The notes under the pieces: model-generated
The model's database searches: none
What the model was told of the DNA's origin: nothing
Seen by the model: only the letters and a program-made list of their open reading frames with translations
Shown: piece after piece, positions 33,002 through 44,171 of the stretch
Layout: each line of letters begins with the position of its first letter
Numbering within the stretch: position 1 is the first letter of the stretch
From: Dactylellina haptotyla
Taxonomy: Eukaryota > Ascomycota > Orbiliomycetes > Orbiliales > Orbiliaceae
Length of the DNA stretch: 64,000 bases
Direction of reading: 5' to 3'
Assembly (NCBI GenBank): GCA_031310005.1
Contig: CM062387.1
Coordinates: 124,001 to 188,000, forward strand
Position numbers and translations under genes: made by a program

Positions 33002-34822
33002 TTAATAAGAGTTGAACTTCGGATTAGCAGGATCAGTAAGATCAGCAATAACCGAGAAGTGTGGTCGGGCACCACCACGGTTGGCAAACTCAGTCTGGAA
33101 TGGGATCGTGCGGTTGAAGGATAAAGCGCCGTTGGGCAAAATATCAATGTAGTGAACCTTGTAGTCTCCCGGTGTGTTAAGAACGCCCTATAAATATTTG
33201 AAAGTGATGGTTAGCGGCTTATATCTGGCGTGAAAAATATATATTTTTTGGAAAGAAATATCAACTTACAATATCACCTTGCTGGACGAAGTATCCTAGC
33301 GCGACAAGGTTCTTTTGGTCTGGAGTAACGCGAAGAGAGTGGGGTCCAATGATGGGCTGGACTTCATCTGGATCATCGAGACGGACTGGATGCTCGAGAT
33401 CAGAGATATCAAGAGCAGCAACGTGGTTGGCAGTAGTCAAACTCAAATACACGAACTTGCCATCTGCGGAGAGATCAGTGTAGATGGCAACAACACCCTA
33501 AATCGCGTTCAACGTTAATTTCTATTCTAGTACGAGCTTCTGATTGGGCTACAGGAGATTATGAGGTACCTTTGCCTTTGGACCAAGATCGTAGAGGAGC
33601 TTGGCGACACCTTGAGTGCCATCAGAGTTATACTGGAATGGGTAAATAACCCAGACCTGCCCCAATTCAACAGCAGTAGCAATAGCAGCGCTATCTTTGT
33701 TTCCGGGGATAAATTTGACATCCTGAATACCACCGCCGTTAGGAATGGTGATTGTGCTGATGATAGTGCGAGATGAGTAATTCCAAAGGCGGAGGGTGTT
33801 CGCTTTTTGGATCCCGAGAGTTGGCTTCAATGTCGAAAGCGGGACAACGAAATCCGAGGTTAGAAGGATATTCTTGTTGAAGTCGGCAGAGAGACCGTGG
33901 GGACTGAATTGGTCCTTCAGAATATTCGCCGTGCCAGCGAGATCCAGTAAAGACGGAAATTCAGCAATAAGCTTTCCGCTATTGTCCCATTCAGTAAGAC
34001 GGCCGAGGTTAGTCCCGGCGGCAGAGCCCATCTAAGTTTCCATTCGTCAGCCAACAGACTTCGAAGATTTCTACCAATAAAATTATGGATGCCACTCACA
34101 TGGGTGATAAAGAATCCACCATCCGGTTTGGCAACGATTTCGTCGCCGATAGAGGAGAGTAATGCACGGCCAGAGTTTCGGAACTTAGGGCGGTATGGGT
34201 CGGTGATATCAAAGAAGTACTCAACGTCTGAATTCAACTATATGTTAAAATACAATACTCATGGATGCGTAATCCGGTTTTTCTGAAGCGCACTAACCTT
34301 GTGTTTTTAACAGAGACAACAGACCAGTTCCAACCAGACTCTTCTTGTCGCGAGCTACATTCAAATGGTGTGGCTCATTTCCACTTGTGGGAACATCGAC
34401 GAGAGTGATAAAAGTACCGAACGTATCATCATCAAGGGAATACACAGCAAGGAAGTCTGCATATGCCTGGTTGCCTGGGCCAGTCCAGAAGTAGCCAATC
34501 TTCTTTGGTTTAAGGCTGCTGGCAGTGAACGGCGGACTCTTGATTGGTGGCGTTGGTACTTTTAAGATCGGGATTGGCGGGGCCAAACTTGCAAGAGGAT
34601 CAGTTATACCCTTTGCATGCAGAAGAATATTCGGTTAGCTTATATGACGAACTGTTTCACAGTAAAAGAAAATTGATATGGAAAAATTAATTTTACCGGG
34701 ATAGTAGGAATCAAGGGCGGAATCGACAAAGGGTTAGGTCTCGGGTTTGGGACCGGCGAAGTGAAGGTCATGGTGGCATGTAGAGCCAGCAGGAAAGCGG
34801 CCTTGAGAGGTGTCAAAGGCAT
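33002..34822 (-). CDS. Secreted selenium-binding-protein-like (SBP56/methanethiol oxidase family) protein, 480 aa
   Basis: Six exons on the minus strand: 34822-34697, 34610-34298, 34227-34100, 34031-33570, 33497-33270 and 33187-33002; five introns of 68-86 bp, frame kept (1443 nt). The SBP56 core is recognisable: EPHHLNVARDKKSLVGTG, FFDITDPYRPKFR, HMGSAAGTNLGRLTEWD, SPHGLSADFNKNILLTSDF, NTLRLWNYSSRTIISTI, GPHSLRVTPDQKN and ARPHFSVIADL. SBP56 proteins are seven-bladed propellers; some oxidise methanethiol using a His-ligated metal, and the HH, PHG, PHS and PH histidines here fit that. Unlike the cytosolic relatives, this one begins with a hydrophobic signal-like segment (MPLTPLKAAFLLALHATMTF) and a proline-rich spacer. 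The spliced protein contains no cysteine, so the selenium-binding Cys of the animal proteins is absent. Activity is uncertain. Confidence 0.87.
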
Positions 34823-37800
34823 TTTGCAAATTATGTTTGCTAGAACTGAGCAAAGATTTCAAAGTGTGAAATAGAATGGTTTGCTGTGGGAGCTGAGTTA
34901 GAAGCTATATTACAGCTTTCGAGCTCTGTTTTGATCCTAGGGATATCTTAGGAATTATGCGATGAGATGGAAATGATGATCGATACTGAGAAAGTGCCAT
35001 GGTCTAGAGGACCTTCAACGAGAATTTATATTCCGACTCCTGAAGATTTCTGTCTTCCTGGCTGTGGTGATCATACTTGAGAACCTACCATGTTGTCGCG
35101 TACATCATGCATGCATTCGCCCAGACCCCTGAAGGAAGCGTCTGTTCGAGACTGTAGGCTGCAAAATTACACGTGAGGTATCATTTTCCCATTGTTTCAG
35201 TAGTTGTGCGATGCTTGATAATCAAGGCGGAAGCTTGTAAAAGTGATTTGAATACGATCACGTCTTCGAATAGGAACATGGTATCATATTTGCATTCGTT
35301 GGTATTCACGGAAAACGGGATTGCTGCTTGTTTTCTGACGACTTGTAGAGGGTTGAAGGGATAAGTGCAAGGAAATTCAATCTGCAGGAAGACATATAAT
35401 TTTGATATTGATATTGCAAATCGTTTCCTCTTGGGTTCGTGGGGTGCGATACTGTCGAGGATGCGAGCGGATAAGTCTTTCGGGAATTTGTATATTGGAT
35501 ACAGACTTTAAGGACGTTAAGCCGAGAAGCAGGCGACTAAGTGAGGGGCAAAGGAACTAGAAATTTTCTTTCAGTTGTGATTGGCGTTACAAGTGAAGCT
35601 AGCTTTCGTATATTTTGTTGAGTTCAAATAAAACGGACCGTGCTTCTCTGGAATGAGTGTGGTAAGTTGTGCGTTGGGCAGATACGACTCTGGCGGTTGG
35701 AGGCTAGGCAAAGGGTGGGACGCAAATTCCCTTTCTGGTTTTCCGCATTTTCGATGTCTCGTCCTATTCGCTAGTATCTAGGTTTAACACAATAGAGGGA
35801 AACAAGGCTAGGCGGTAATGTAGGTGGGTCCATGTTTGGGTTTCGGAAACAAGCAAGGATTCCGGGCACAAAAGTCGATCTTAAGATCTTCATATGCATA
35901 CTCAGATCTAGAGCTGGACTGGGGGGGGGCAAGAAATTGTCCAGATGACTTGAAGGTGCTGGTTATTTCCGAATCCTTGATACCCATCCCTCTGCAAGTG
36001 CTAATTGACCCACATAGCCATCCAAGTGGTACGTTATCCAATTTAGTCCAATGTGCCACGCTCTGTCAACCCAACGTCTTGTACCTCCTGCTTCCGAAAA
36101 TCTGCTCAAACCATCGCGATCAAACGCTGGTTTGGCGCAGGCGCCGTATTTTGGCTGATTTTATCTAGGACTACCTAGGTATCACATATTTATCCTAGTA
36201 TACTGTTCCAAGCAGTAAAATAAGCGCGATTCATAGCACATAACGATATATATCAAGCGCCAGAATCTTTATGTGGATGTCCCGGCATCGTTCATGATCA
36301 ACGTCATTCTTTACCGTGGCCAAAAGTCTCTATCGGTTCAATCGAACCCCCATACTAGAGGCAGAGGCCATGCCAATCGCAATTTCATGCACAAAGCATG
36401 TCATTGATCTCAGTTATGGTGCAATCGAAACTACGTGGCATAAAAAGAAATTAATCATTCCTGGTTTATGTTTTTGGTAGAATATAGTTCGAGAATTGAG
36501 GGGAGGTATATTGCGCACTTCAAGAAAAGGTGTATTATGTAAGACAGCTGGTAAAGGGTACTAGAAGTTGCGTTATCTAAACAACAAAGTATAAAATTCG
36601 AAAGCCAGATATTTTAGCGCGATTGGCAGACCTCTTCAGGAACCGGGTTTGGATAATCCTATTTCGGATTTTGAAAGACGATCATGTTCCTGTACGGACG
36701 GCAGGGGTCACGAAAGGGTTTGGTGATAATCAAGGTCACAAGTCCAGGTATCCATGCCATTGCTGTACGAGGGCTGGAGCTCATGCAAAGCACGGCAGAG
36801 TTCAATCTAGATTGGGATTAATGCGAGGGACATTTTCATCCTAACATTGTATTCGGTCGCATTGTGATAATAAAGAAGAAATAGAGGCTCCGAAGGTCGG
36901 GAGGTACAAGGGCCAGTGGCGTCTCAAATTCTCGCTAATCTAGATATTTGTCTGCAAGCCAGGGCAGGGACGCAACGGGGCTTCGATCTACCCAATTAGG
37001 AGCCACACGTGTGGCTTTTCGGGTTGTTTCGATCTTGCATCATATACGAGCGATGAAAACTCAGAATTCTCGAGATCTGTGAGGGAAATATTATCTAGGC
37101 GATTTATATTCCGCGCATCACAATATCGAGTCACTCATTGTATCATCTGTTTTGCAAAACTGATTGTCTGACATCGACTATAAGGTCGGCAATGGACACT
37201 TAGCTCACTCAATCTAGGTTTAATGCGGCAAATACGGGCCAAAAATGCTCCCCACAGACTTTCGTCTCACCACATAATCAGGATTTCAATACGGTGGGCT
37301 ATAAGATGCACTCGATCGTCATTTCTTGATAGGCAACATAAGTGCTACTGCCAAGCCGCTCTTGTTCCCTTAATTCCTCATGGCTGGGAAAGGAGATGGA
37401 ACAAATATATCTCTGTTTTGATTTGAAAATTTCGAAAAGGATGCCCGAGCAATAGCGTAGGGTCAAGCCAATCCCGCAGGAACCCCGCCATTCACTGCGG
37501 GCAGCAGCTACATGTCTAGGTACAAGACTGAGCTACATGGACCTGGAATATGACGTTGAACACCCCAACACATTCCGGAGTGTTATAATTTCGGTGTTGC
37601 TGGCCCTTGGCGAGCCCGAAAAAGCTAGCGTCATTGTAATGGCGGCGTTTGAATGGCTGGTTCCCATTTACGCCATCCGCAACAGCGATGAGACCATCCC
37701 CTCAGGCCTATCAAGTTTTTGGGGGCCACCTGCGACCCACATTCGAATATAAAGAGAATGTGTTCAATAGTGCAGCCGTGCGTTATGACCATGCAGGGTT

Positions 37801-38750
37801 GATGAACAAAATTGGATATCCCTGCTCTCAAGCCTGCACGACGCGGTAGCCTGGTACCATTTCCATTGCTGTTTTCATGCCAAAGGAGAATTTATGTAAG
37901 GTCTTTTCTCGATCGAGTATATGCAAAAGAGTGGAGACTCTCAAGAAAAGCGGGCGGAAGCTTGTCTTCATGGCTGGCTTGAGAAGAGTTTGCCTAATAG
38001 GTCCATATCGATAGCATATCCCTACCTTCGAGGATGCAGGTGCTTCTCGTTGCTGTCGCCGAAATAATGTGCAATTGGAATTGATGGAACATGTGCCGGT
38101 GGACGGAGCGCCGCGCGCAGTTTGCAAAGTTTATCCGCGATCAATCACCATAGATGTTCCTAGTATTTACTAATATCTCTGACTGTTCTCTTACCCTCAG
38201 CACCCCGGAGATTCTCGGGCATCCCCAGCTGCAAGGTAATAGTTAACAAGTCCATAGTGCATTAGCGACGACGCCCTCTTTACAAGTCCGCATCGCTGTG
38301 TAGATCATATTTGCCAAAAATTTCGGGCGAATCCAAACCCTGAATCAACCAATCGATTTTTGTGGCATCATGTGGTACCATCGGATGCCGCTTACGCAGT
38401 GCTACTCAAATCTCGCGAATACGAAGGGTTTGGAAACCTGCGATAGCACGGTCTAGATTCTCAGCTCCCTTGCACAAAACCTCTCTTACATCTGGATGCC
38501 TGGTAATTACAAACAATCATCGGTGCGAAGCTAATCAATGTCGCAATATCACGTCTTTAGACCAGCCACCTACCTGAATTCCCCTCGTTCAGTACAGTGA
38601 TCCTCAATTCGCGAGGTGCCGATCGTTCTCTAAGCTTCCCCGCTTCTGGTGTTTGTTGATTGGCGAAGAAACCAGGATTTTTATTTTCAGGAAGCATATA
38701 ACTTGCATGAGAGTACGTATTGTCGTTCGATGTTTTGTAAAGCTCCTCGT
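34823..38750. other. No gene recognised (3.9 kb)
   Basis: The first few hundred bases should be the SBP56-like promoter. The rest holds only short frames on both strands (for example 35824-36168) with no motif, signal peptide or splice continuation I can support. Confidence 0.45.
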
Positions 38751-38791
38751 CTTCTATGTCTTCTTTGTCTTCTATGTCTTCTTTGTCTTCT
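38751..38791 (+). repeat. 18-bp CT-rich tandem duplication in the cupin gene leader
   Basis: The unit CTTCTATGTCTTCTTTGT occurs twice without mismatch (38751-38768, 38769-38786), then a partial copy. It lies 66-106 bp before the cupin start codon. Pyrimidine-rich tracts near the transcription start are common in fungal promoters. Confidence 0.75.
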
Positions 38792-38856
38792 TATTTAATC
38801 AGCAATTGATACATCCTCCTATTGTACCAATATTTGCATCACTTCTATTGTCAATA

Positions 38857-39740
38857 ATGAAGGCAGGAAATCTTCTCCTCTACTTGTCGCTAATAGCGCC
38901 CGTGGTGCTAGCTACCCCTATTGTTAATTCCAACGAGAAGAGGAGCCCGGCATCAGTGGCTGATCCTCTCGAAGGCATCACGTCAGAAGTATATCCTCGG
39001 GAATATCTTGAAGACGTGTTTAGGAGGCGAACTGCAGCGAAACACCTGCGACTTAAGCGACACGATGACCAAGAGCCGGCTCCGCAGCCTATAAGAGGCG
39101 AATTTGGTGCTCCAATTTTAGGTGAGACGCCCTATCCCCGATCGAGATTTTGTCTGCCGCAAATGCGAAATATACTAATCGAATAATTTTCCTGTGAAAG
39201 GTGGTACAAATCCCAGTCGTGATAGCGAACAACCCGATCATATCCACCCTCCGGGCACAGATAATGGCAATGTCCCGAATCTCAAGTGGGCTTTCTCAGA
39301 CTCAAAGACGAGGCTATTGAAAGGCGGGTGGGTGCGAGAACAGTTAGTGACGGATCTCCCGCCAAGCAAGGATATTGCAGCTGCTCAGCAGCACCTCGTA
39401 AAAGGAGCAATCAGGGAGCTTCATTGGCATCGGGTTGCAGAGTGGGGAATCGTTTTTAACGGGTCAATCTTGGTAAGACCATGAATATGAGATTTGCTCT
39501 TGAAAGTAGGCGGGCTGTCGTGTCTGACTTAAACTTTACTTTTATTAGGTCTCTGCTGTGGATGAGCACGGACAAAATACTGCCGAAGTCCTAAATCAAT
39601 GGGATATTTGGTACTTTCCCAAAGGTGTTGGGCATACTGTCCAGGGTCTAGCAGACCAGAATGAATATCTTCTTGTTTTCGACAACGGGGATTTTGAAGC
39701 AGTTGGTACGCTCTCGTATGGACCGCGTCGATTCCACTGA
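38857..39740 (+). CDS. Truncated oxalate-decarboxylase-like cupin, 242 aa
   Basis: Exons 38857-39121, 39201-39472 and 39549-39740; introns of 79 and 76 bp, frame kept. A signal peptide (MKAGNLLLYLSLIAPVVLA) and basic pro-region (KRSPAS; KRHD) lead to the first cupin of a fungal bicupin oxalate decarboxylase: LKWAFSDSKTRLLKGGWVRE, GAIRELHWHRVAEWGIVFNG with the HxHx5E metal ligands, then WYFPKGVGHTVQGL with the distal His. Family members have about 400-480 aa and two cupins. Here the match stops after FDNGDFEAVGT and a short unrelated tail ends at 39740; no second cupin follows on this strand. The first metal site is complete, but with one cupin oxalate decarboxylase activity is doubtful. Either a pseudogene or a single-cupin derivative. 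See the inverted gene start that abuts it. Confidence 0.8.
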
Positions 39741-39792
39741 TCCAAAGGCTAGCAAGGAGGGGAATGCGGAGAAGAGACAGAGAGAGCTTCAT
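39700..39792 (-). pseudogene. Orphan 5' end of a secreted-protein gene, inverted against the cupin gene
   Basis: On the minus strand an ATG at 39792 opens a strong signal peptide (MKLSLSLLRIPLLASLWISG, then IDAVHT). It has a proper promoter: TATATAAG 117 bp upstream and a leader free of ATGs close to the start. But after about 30 codons the frame is simply the complement of the cupin's last exon and reads nothing protein-like. The likeliest reading is a gene start cut off by a rearrangement that joined it tail to head with the truncated cupin gene. The left limit given is approximate. Chance occurrence of a signal-like frame is possible but the TATA spacing argues against it. Confidence 0.45.
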
Positions 39793-39908
39793 AGTGTGCG
39801 AACCTTATAGTGGATCTATGAAAAATTTAGGTTCCAGTGCAAATGAGAATAGTACTGCGTGGGTTTGTAACTCAGTGTGTACTTTAGAAGAAGTGCCTGA
39901 TGGGGCTT

Positions 39909-39916
39909 CTTATATA
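39909..39916 (-). promoter_or_regulatory. TATA box upstream of the inverted orphan gene start
   Basis: TATATAAG on the minus strand, 117 bp before the ATG at 39792, the same spacing as the cellulase gene in this window. Confidence 0.45.
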
Positions 39917-40843
39917 CATTAAATTTTAAGCTAAGGATACTCTGTATCATAGAGTGTCAATAGCGTCAGCCTAGAATCGTCATATATTTATTCCTAACCT
40001 TCTCTTTTTACGCTATTGATTTGGGGTTGAAACTATTGATCAATTGATGATCTCACATTTGCGGGCCTTGCTGTATTGGGAGTCGTACAACGAACGCGTG
40101 AGTCTGTGATTAAGGGTCCAGAAAAGTTCTGCATCTGTGCACGGCCGATTCAATCACCTGCCGTTTTGCGGGATCATAGCTGATGCGATAAAAGCCGTCG
40201 AGCTGAATTCAGGAAGCCTTTTATTTTATTCGGCGAGGCGTTTTCTAATCACTTCTATTGGGAGTTTTCCGGGATAAGACACGGTAGAAGCGCCACGCGT
40301 GGGGCCTGCAGCGGCAAATGCTGATAAAAAAAATGGTTGGAGGAAATAGCAGCGATCCTTGGCGCGTCTAGGCGCAGCTCGGCGCATCACAGCTTTACTT
40401 TGGGCAAAATTCGAGGCTCGAGTTCTAATACCAAGCATTGCCTCTGAGTGCGACGAGAGCTTCTTCAATGGGACACGGGGGAGAGACATGGGTCCAAGAT
40501 CTCAGCTCGTCCCGAGTTAGCGGTCCGCATCACCAGAGCTCCACATTTCGATAATCCTGTATTCAGCTACTCCACAGGATTTGGACAGGGCGATGCATGA
40601 TGGCATGGCATGAGGGCCGCGAGTTCTCCTTTTTTTAGTCTAACTTGAGCTATTGGAACGCTAGATCTGTCATAATGTTTCAAGGTGCAAAGTGAGTGCT
40701 GATGGTCCAGAGCTTCTTTCTGCAGCTAAAAACTATTAACTGGCGGCTGAGCCCTGGAAATCTACATGTAACTGGAACTCTTCACAGAACACTACACCCA
40801 TCGTAACTCTCCCAAGAAAATGATCTTTACAACCCACTCGCAG

Positions 40844-40877
40844 ATTAACCAAACTAAAGAATTAACCAAACTAAAGA
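40844..40877 (+). repeat. 17-bp perfect tandem duplication
   Basis: ATTAACCAAACTAAAGA occurs twice head to tail with no mismatch; non-coding. Confidence 0.75.
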
Positions 40878-41675
40878 AACCTTTCCATTGAAGATATATA
40901 CGGATTTATTTGATTCAGAATCCTAAATCCATTTGCCTATGTAGCGCGCGCTAACGTCATCCCTCATAACGAGTGGACTACGTGGCGGTCATGGTAGGAT
41001 GTGCGCTGCGTACACCGCTAGAGTTTGTGGAATAGTGAGGGTTCAGTCACTTGCATCGAAGTCATGTTACAAGCAAAATATGTTTGAGGATAAAAATTAC
41101 TAGATCTCAAGATAATAGACAGAGCGTCGTAGAGTAATGCAAAGCCAGCGACAATAAGATAATCGACGATATATACGTTCATAAGAACCGTACTAATTCA
41201 AAATTAAATTTCCGGCTACCTTTCCTCCACAAGCTGGAGTAACATCTTCAAGCTGTATACTATTAAGTTACTTGTTAATTTTGTGTTGTGTGAGATTTTG
41301 CTGGATGCTGCGCGACCTGTCGCGATGGAGGCTATGCAGTAGATATTAAGCAGACTTAAGTTAACGTTTGTATTAAAATATCATCAGGTTGCAGACTATT
41401 AGCTTCTGTCGCAGCGGATTATAGTGCGCCTAGGAGCTGGATCTAGTAGTTGGGCAGGAGGGTCTGGGGGCATGATTGCGAAGTTAAGCCTATATATTAA
41501 TAAAATGTTTACGGAAATTTATGTTGCATACGTATACTATATATTCACTTGCTGCTAGAGCTTGCCTTGAGGTCCCGCTCGGACGTTCAACATATATTTG
41601 ATATAAAATATAAAATTTGATATTTTTAGATTCTGTAAATAAACTTTATAATGCTATAAAACGCGACTCCTGTAT

Positions 41676-42317
41676 TTAGTGACCGAGGCCTAACAGCGAA
41701 AGGAGATTTTTGACAAAATCTCCAAGACCTGGCGCATGTGCTGGGCGGGAATGAGAATGAGCAGGCCTGGCAGGCCGGGTCGTGGTCCAGTTGTGTGAAT
41801 GATGTGTTGTCCAATTGTGTGAGTGGTGGTCGTCGGTTGAGTTCCATGGGTGGTGTGTCGGGTGTGGGGGTGCCCTTGTAATTGTTTCGGTTGGCAAGCG
41901 AGTGAATGACCATGATTTGCTCGATGTTGGCATCGTCATAGTCGAATTAGAGGCTTTCCCATCCTTAACGCAATGTTTAAATCCAAACCCAGGAGGCTTT
42001 TGACATTTCAGGCCGTCACAACATTTGACTCCTTCACAAGTATCTACAAGACGCGAGTTAATCTTTTATCCAGATGCGCTATTTTAGTTTTTTTTGTTTA
42101 CCTGCGAACTTTGCGCAAAATGGTTTTGGTCCCTTATTATCGTCTTTGTCTCCTTTACCTATACAGTCACCCGAGTTGTTAGCAAAATTCAAATATCTCC
42201 TTGGTTTTCAACTCTCGCGAATTCAATTGCCCTACCTCGTGTTTCTCCCTGTTGATCATGGGCGGGGAATGCTGCCACAATCGCAATGAAAAAGAAAATA
42301 ATATTGAGGAACTGCAT
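41676..42317 (-). CDS. Secreted knottin-like (cystine-knot pattern) protein with His-rich tail, 168 aa
   Basis: Three exons on the minus strand: 42317-42236, 42158-42102 and 42043-41676. The introns (77 and 58 bp) start GTAGGG and GTAAAC and end TATAG and TGTAG; phases match exactly (507 nt). Spliced N-terminus: signal peptide MQFLNIIFFFIAIVAA, then FPAHDQQGETRGKGDKDD. All six cysteines of the protein fall in one 37-residue block with spacing C-x6-C-x4-CC-x4-C-x10-C (FCAKFADTCEGVKCCDGLKC to KHC), the spacing class of inhibitor cystine knots. After it comes a Thr/Ser/Pro/His region containing the repeat HSHNWTT twice, other His pairs and three N-glycosylation sequons (NST, NWT, NWT), then an amphipathic end (GLGDFVKNLLSLLGLGH). 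A TATA box lies 125 bp upstream. The fold is inferred from spacing only; role unknown (wall binding, metal binding or interaction with a host or competitor). Confidence 0.8.
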
Positions 42318-44171
42318 TGTGAAAGTCAGAAATAATGATATTTTACTCGCAAGACCAAAACGTTAAAAAGCGAATGAATTATAACGTTGTTGACCAGCAG
42401 GCCTACCAAGAGAAACACGCAGCGGTAAGCTCATTTATGTACCTTTATATACACTTGAATTTCCTAGCGATATATGAGGTTTATGATCCAGGCTTTCATC
42501 CCGCCAAAAATTTAAAACATATACACGGCCTGTTCGATCATCAATGGGTGGCTTGCAAAATGAATCAATATCCGTCTATCAAGGAAGCATTGCGGTCCTG
42601 CATAATTGCGAGGCTTGATTTTTTAGTGATCGCCCTTCGAGAAGCTCGGTTGGGAGAGCGGGACAAGATCGAAGTGTTAGAATTTCCAAATCGGGATTCG
42701 TTGCATCTAGCTTCAGGGCAGTTTACTGCTAGATTTTGCGGAACAATACGTGTTGTATACCTTCTGGGTATAGTGCGGGGACAACTTTGGTCAAATCTCC
42801 GAAATACTCAAACGTACCGAGGTCAACAATAGCGAGATGGCTACGGATAGAGCCTACGAGATGCTGATCGCTGTCTTATTGCCCGTTATAAGCAGCGTTA
42901 ATCGGGCTAAATTTTCTTGAAAACCTGGAATAAGAACCATTAGAGGCGTCGATCAAACAAATGTCTAGCAGCTTCCATGTCCGTATCTACGCTCTGTGGC
43001 GGGCGATAAGCTTTCTTTGGAACCACTGAGCATGATAACCGGAGAAAATATTAACCGAGCCCTAACCAATACAGCAAGATTATAAGCTGCCAACACCATT
43101 ACTCCCCGCTGCCGATGTCCTCCAAATATAAATAGCGTCTACATGACGGTATTGACCAACCCGTAAAAGAACTAGATTAAATATGCAATTAAAACACCAA
43201 AAAAGGTGTAAATTGATGAACTTGAAGTAAAAAACCTGGCAGCTACAACCAGATTCTAGAAGTGGTATCACAGCACGAACATCTTTGAAATTAAGTGGAC
43301 CCCGAAGCCCCCCACATCTCAAAGACAGAACTGGTCCGATAAGTCGAAGAGATTCCGTGATTCAGTGGTTGTCTTTTAAAGCTTGGTCTCAATTTAAGTC
43401 CAACTAAAATAAATCAAGATTAAGCCCACTTTATTTTATTCTGTTATTCGTATGCTGAGAACTGGATGCCATCATTCTCGGGGGCTGGGAAGAAAGAATC
43501 GCGAGCACCCACGTGGAGACCATGGAATAATTCTGGGAGTACCAGTCGCTCCCTGTCTGACTTTAGGAAGTAAATTAAGAGAAAATATCTTTATACCCTG
43601 AAATTTATATGACATTAGCAAATATCGCCCTAGAATCAGAGGTCAATTGACTCAGATTTCACTTTACTAGCTGCTTCCTACATATGCTCCGTTGATATAC
43701 TGAAAAATTCAAACATGTAAATTGAAAATTATTGACGCCAGCTTCCTTATCTGCACCTTGCAGATCATATATCATATACACAGCGTGGCTCTGTGTATTC
43801 TATACTATGATTTCCTTCACCGACTGTCGGAATCAGATGGCATCAAGTACCAAATGCAAATGTTGCCATCCTATTAGCTAAGTAGATCTTGAAAATACGC
43901 CAAGGACAAAATCAATCGGTACGGAGACAATCTTTTGGTTGATTCTTATGACGCAATAGGAGCTCATTGTTTGCATATGACACTTTGTGGTATGTTTTCT
44001 CGTAGGATTTTTAAAATCGAGTTGTATAATGAAATTCACAATAGATACAACGTGAAAAGTTCTTCAATGGCTGCCTCATTTCAGATTTTCAATTCCATAT
44101 TCAATTAACAATGATAACATCAAACGCCAAAGGATAACCTAAGATAAGCCAAATCAGAGTGTAGTTTATCT
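42318..44171. other. Intergenic region, no gene recognised (1.85 kb)
   Basis: Holds the promoter of the knottin-like gene (TATATAAAGG at 42442-42451, minus) and the 3' UTR of the WSC gene. A 165-codon plus-strand frame at 42335-42832 crosses that promoter and has no motif or signal peptide, so I do not call it. Confidence 0.45.
42442..42451 (-). promoter_or_regulatory. TATA box of the knottin-like gene
   Basis: TATATAAAGG on the minus strand, 125 bp before the start codon at 42317. It supports the three-exon gene model. Confidence 0.6.

Larger units (their letters stand above)
39793..41675. other. No complete gene recognised (1.9 kb)
   Basis: Begins with the TATA-containing leader of the inverted orphan gene start (TATATAAG at 39909-39916, minus strand). 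An 87-codon minus frame at 40226-40489 has an ATG but no motif. A 17-bp perfect direct duplication lies at 40844-40877. The rest is A+T rich. Confidence 0.45.

Noticed and set aside
37001-37016. 16-bp perfect palindrome AGCCACACGTGTGGCT
   Set aside because: About one such palindrome is expected by chance in 64 kb; it lies in an empty region with no gene nearby.
42335-42832. 165-codon plus-strand frame upstream of the knottin-like gene
   Set aside because: It spans the TATA box and leader of the knottin-like gene and shows no signal peptide, domain or compositional sign of coding.
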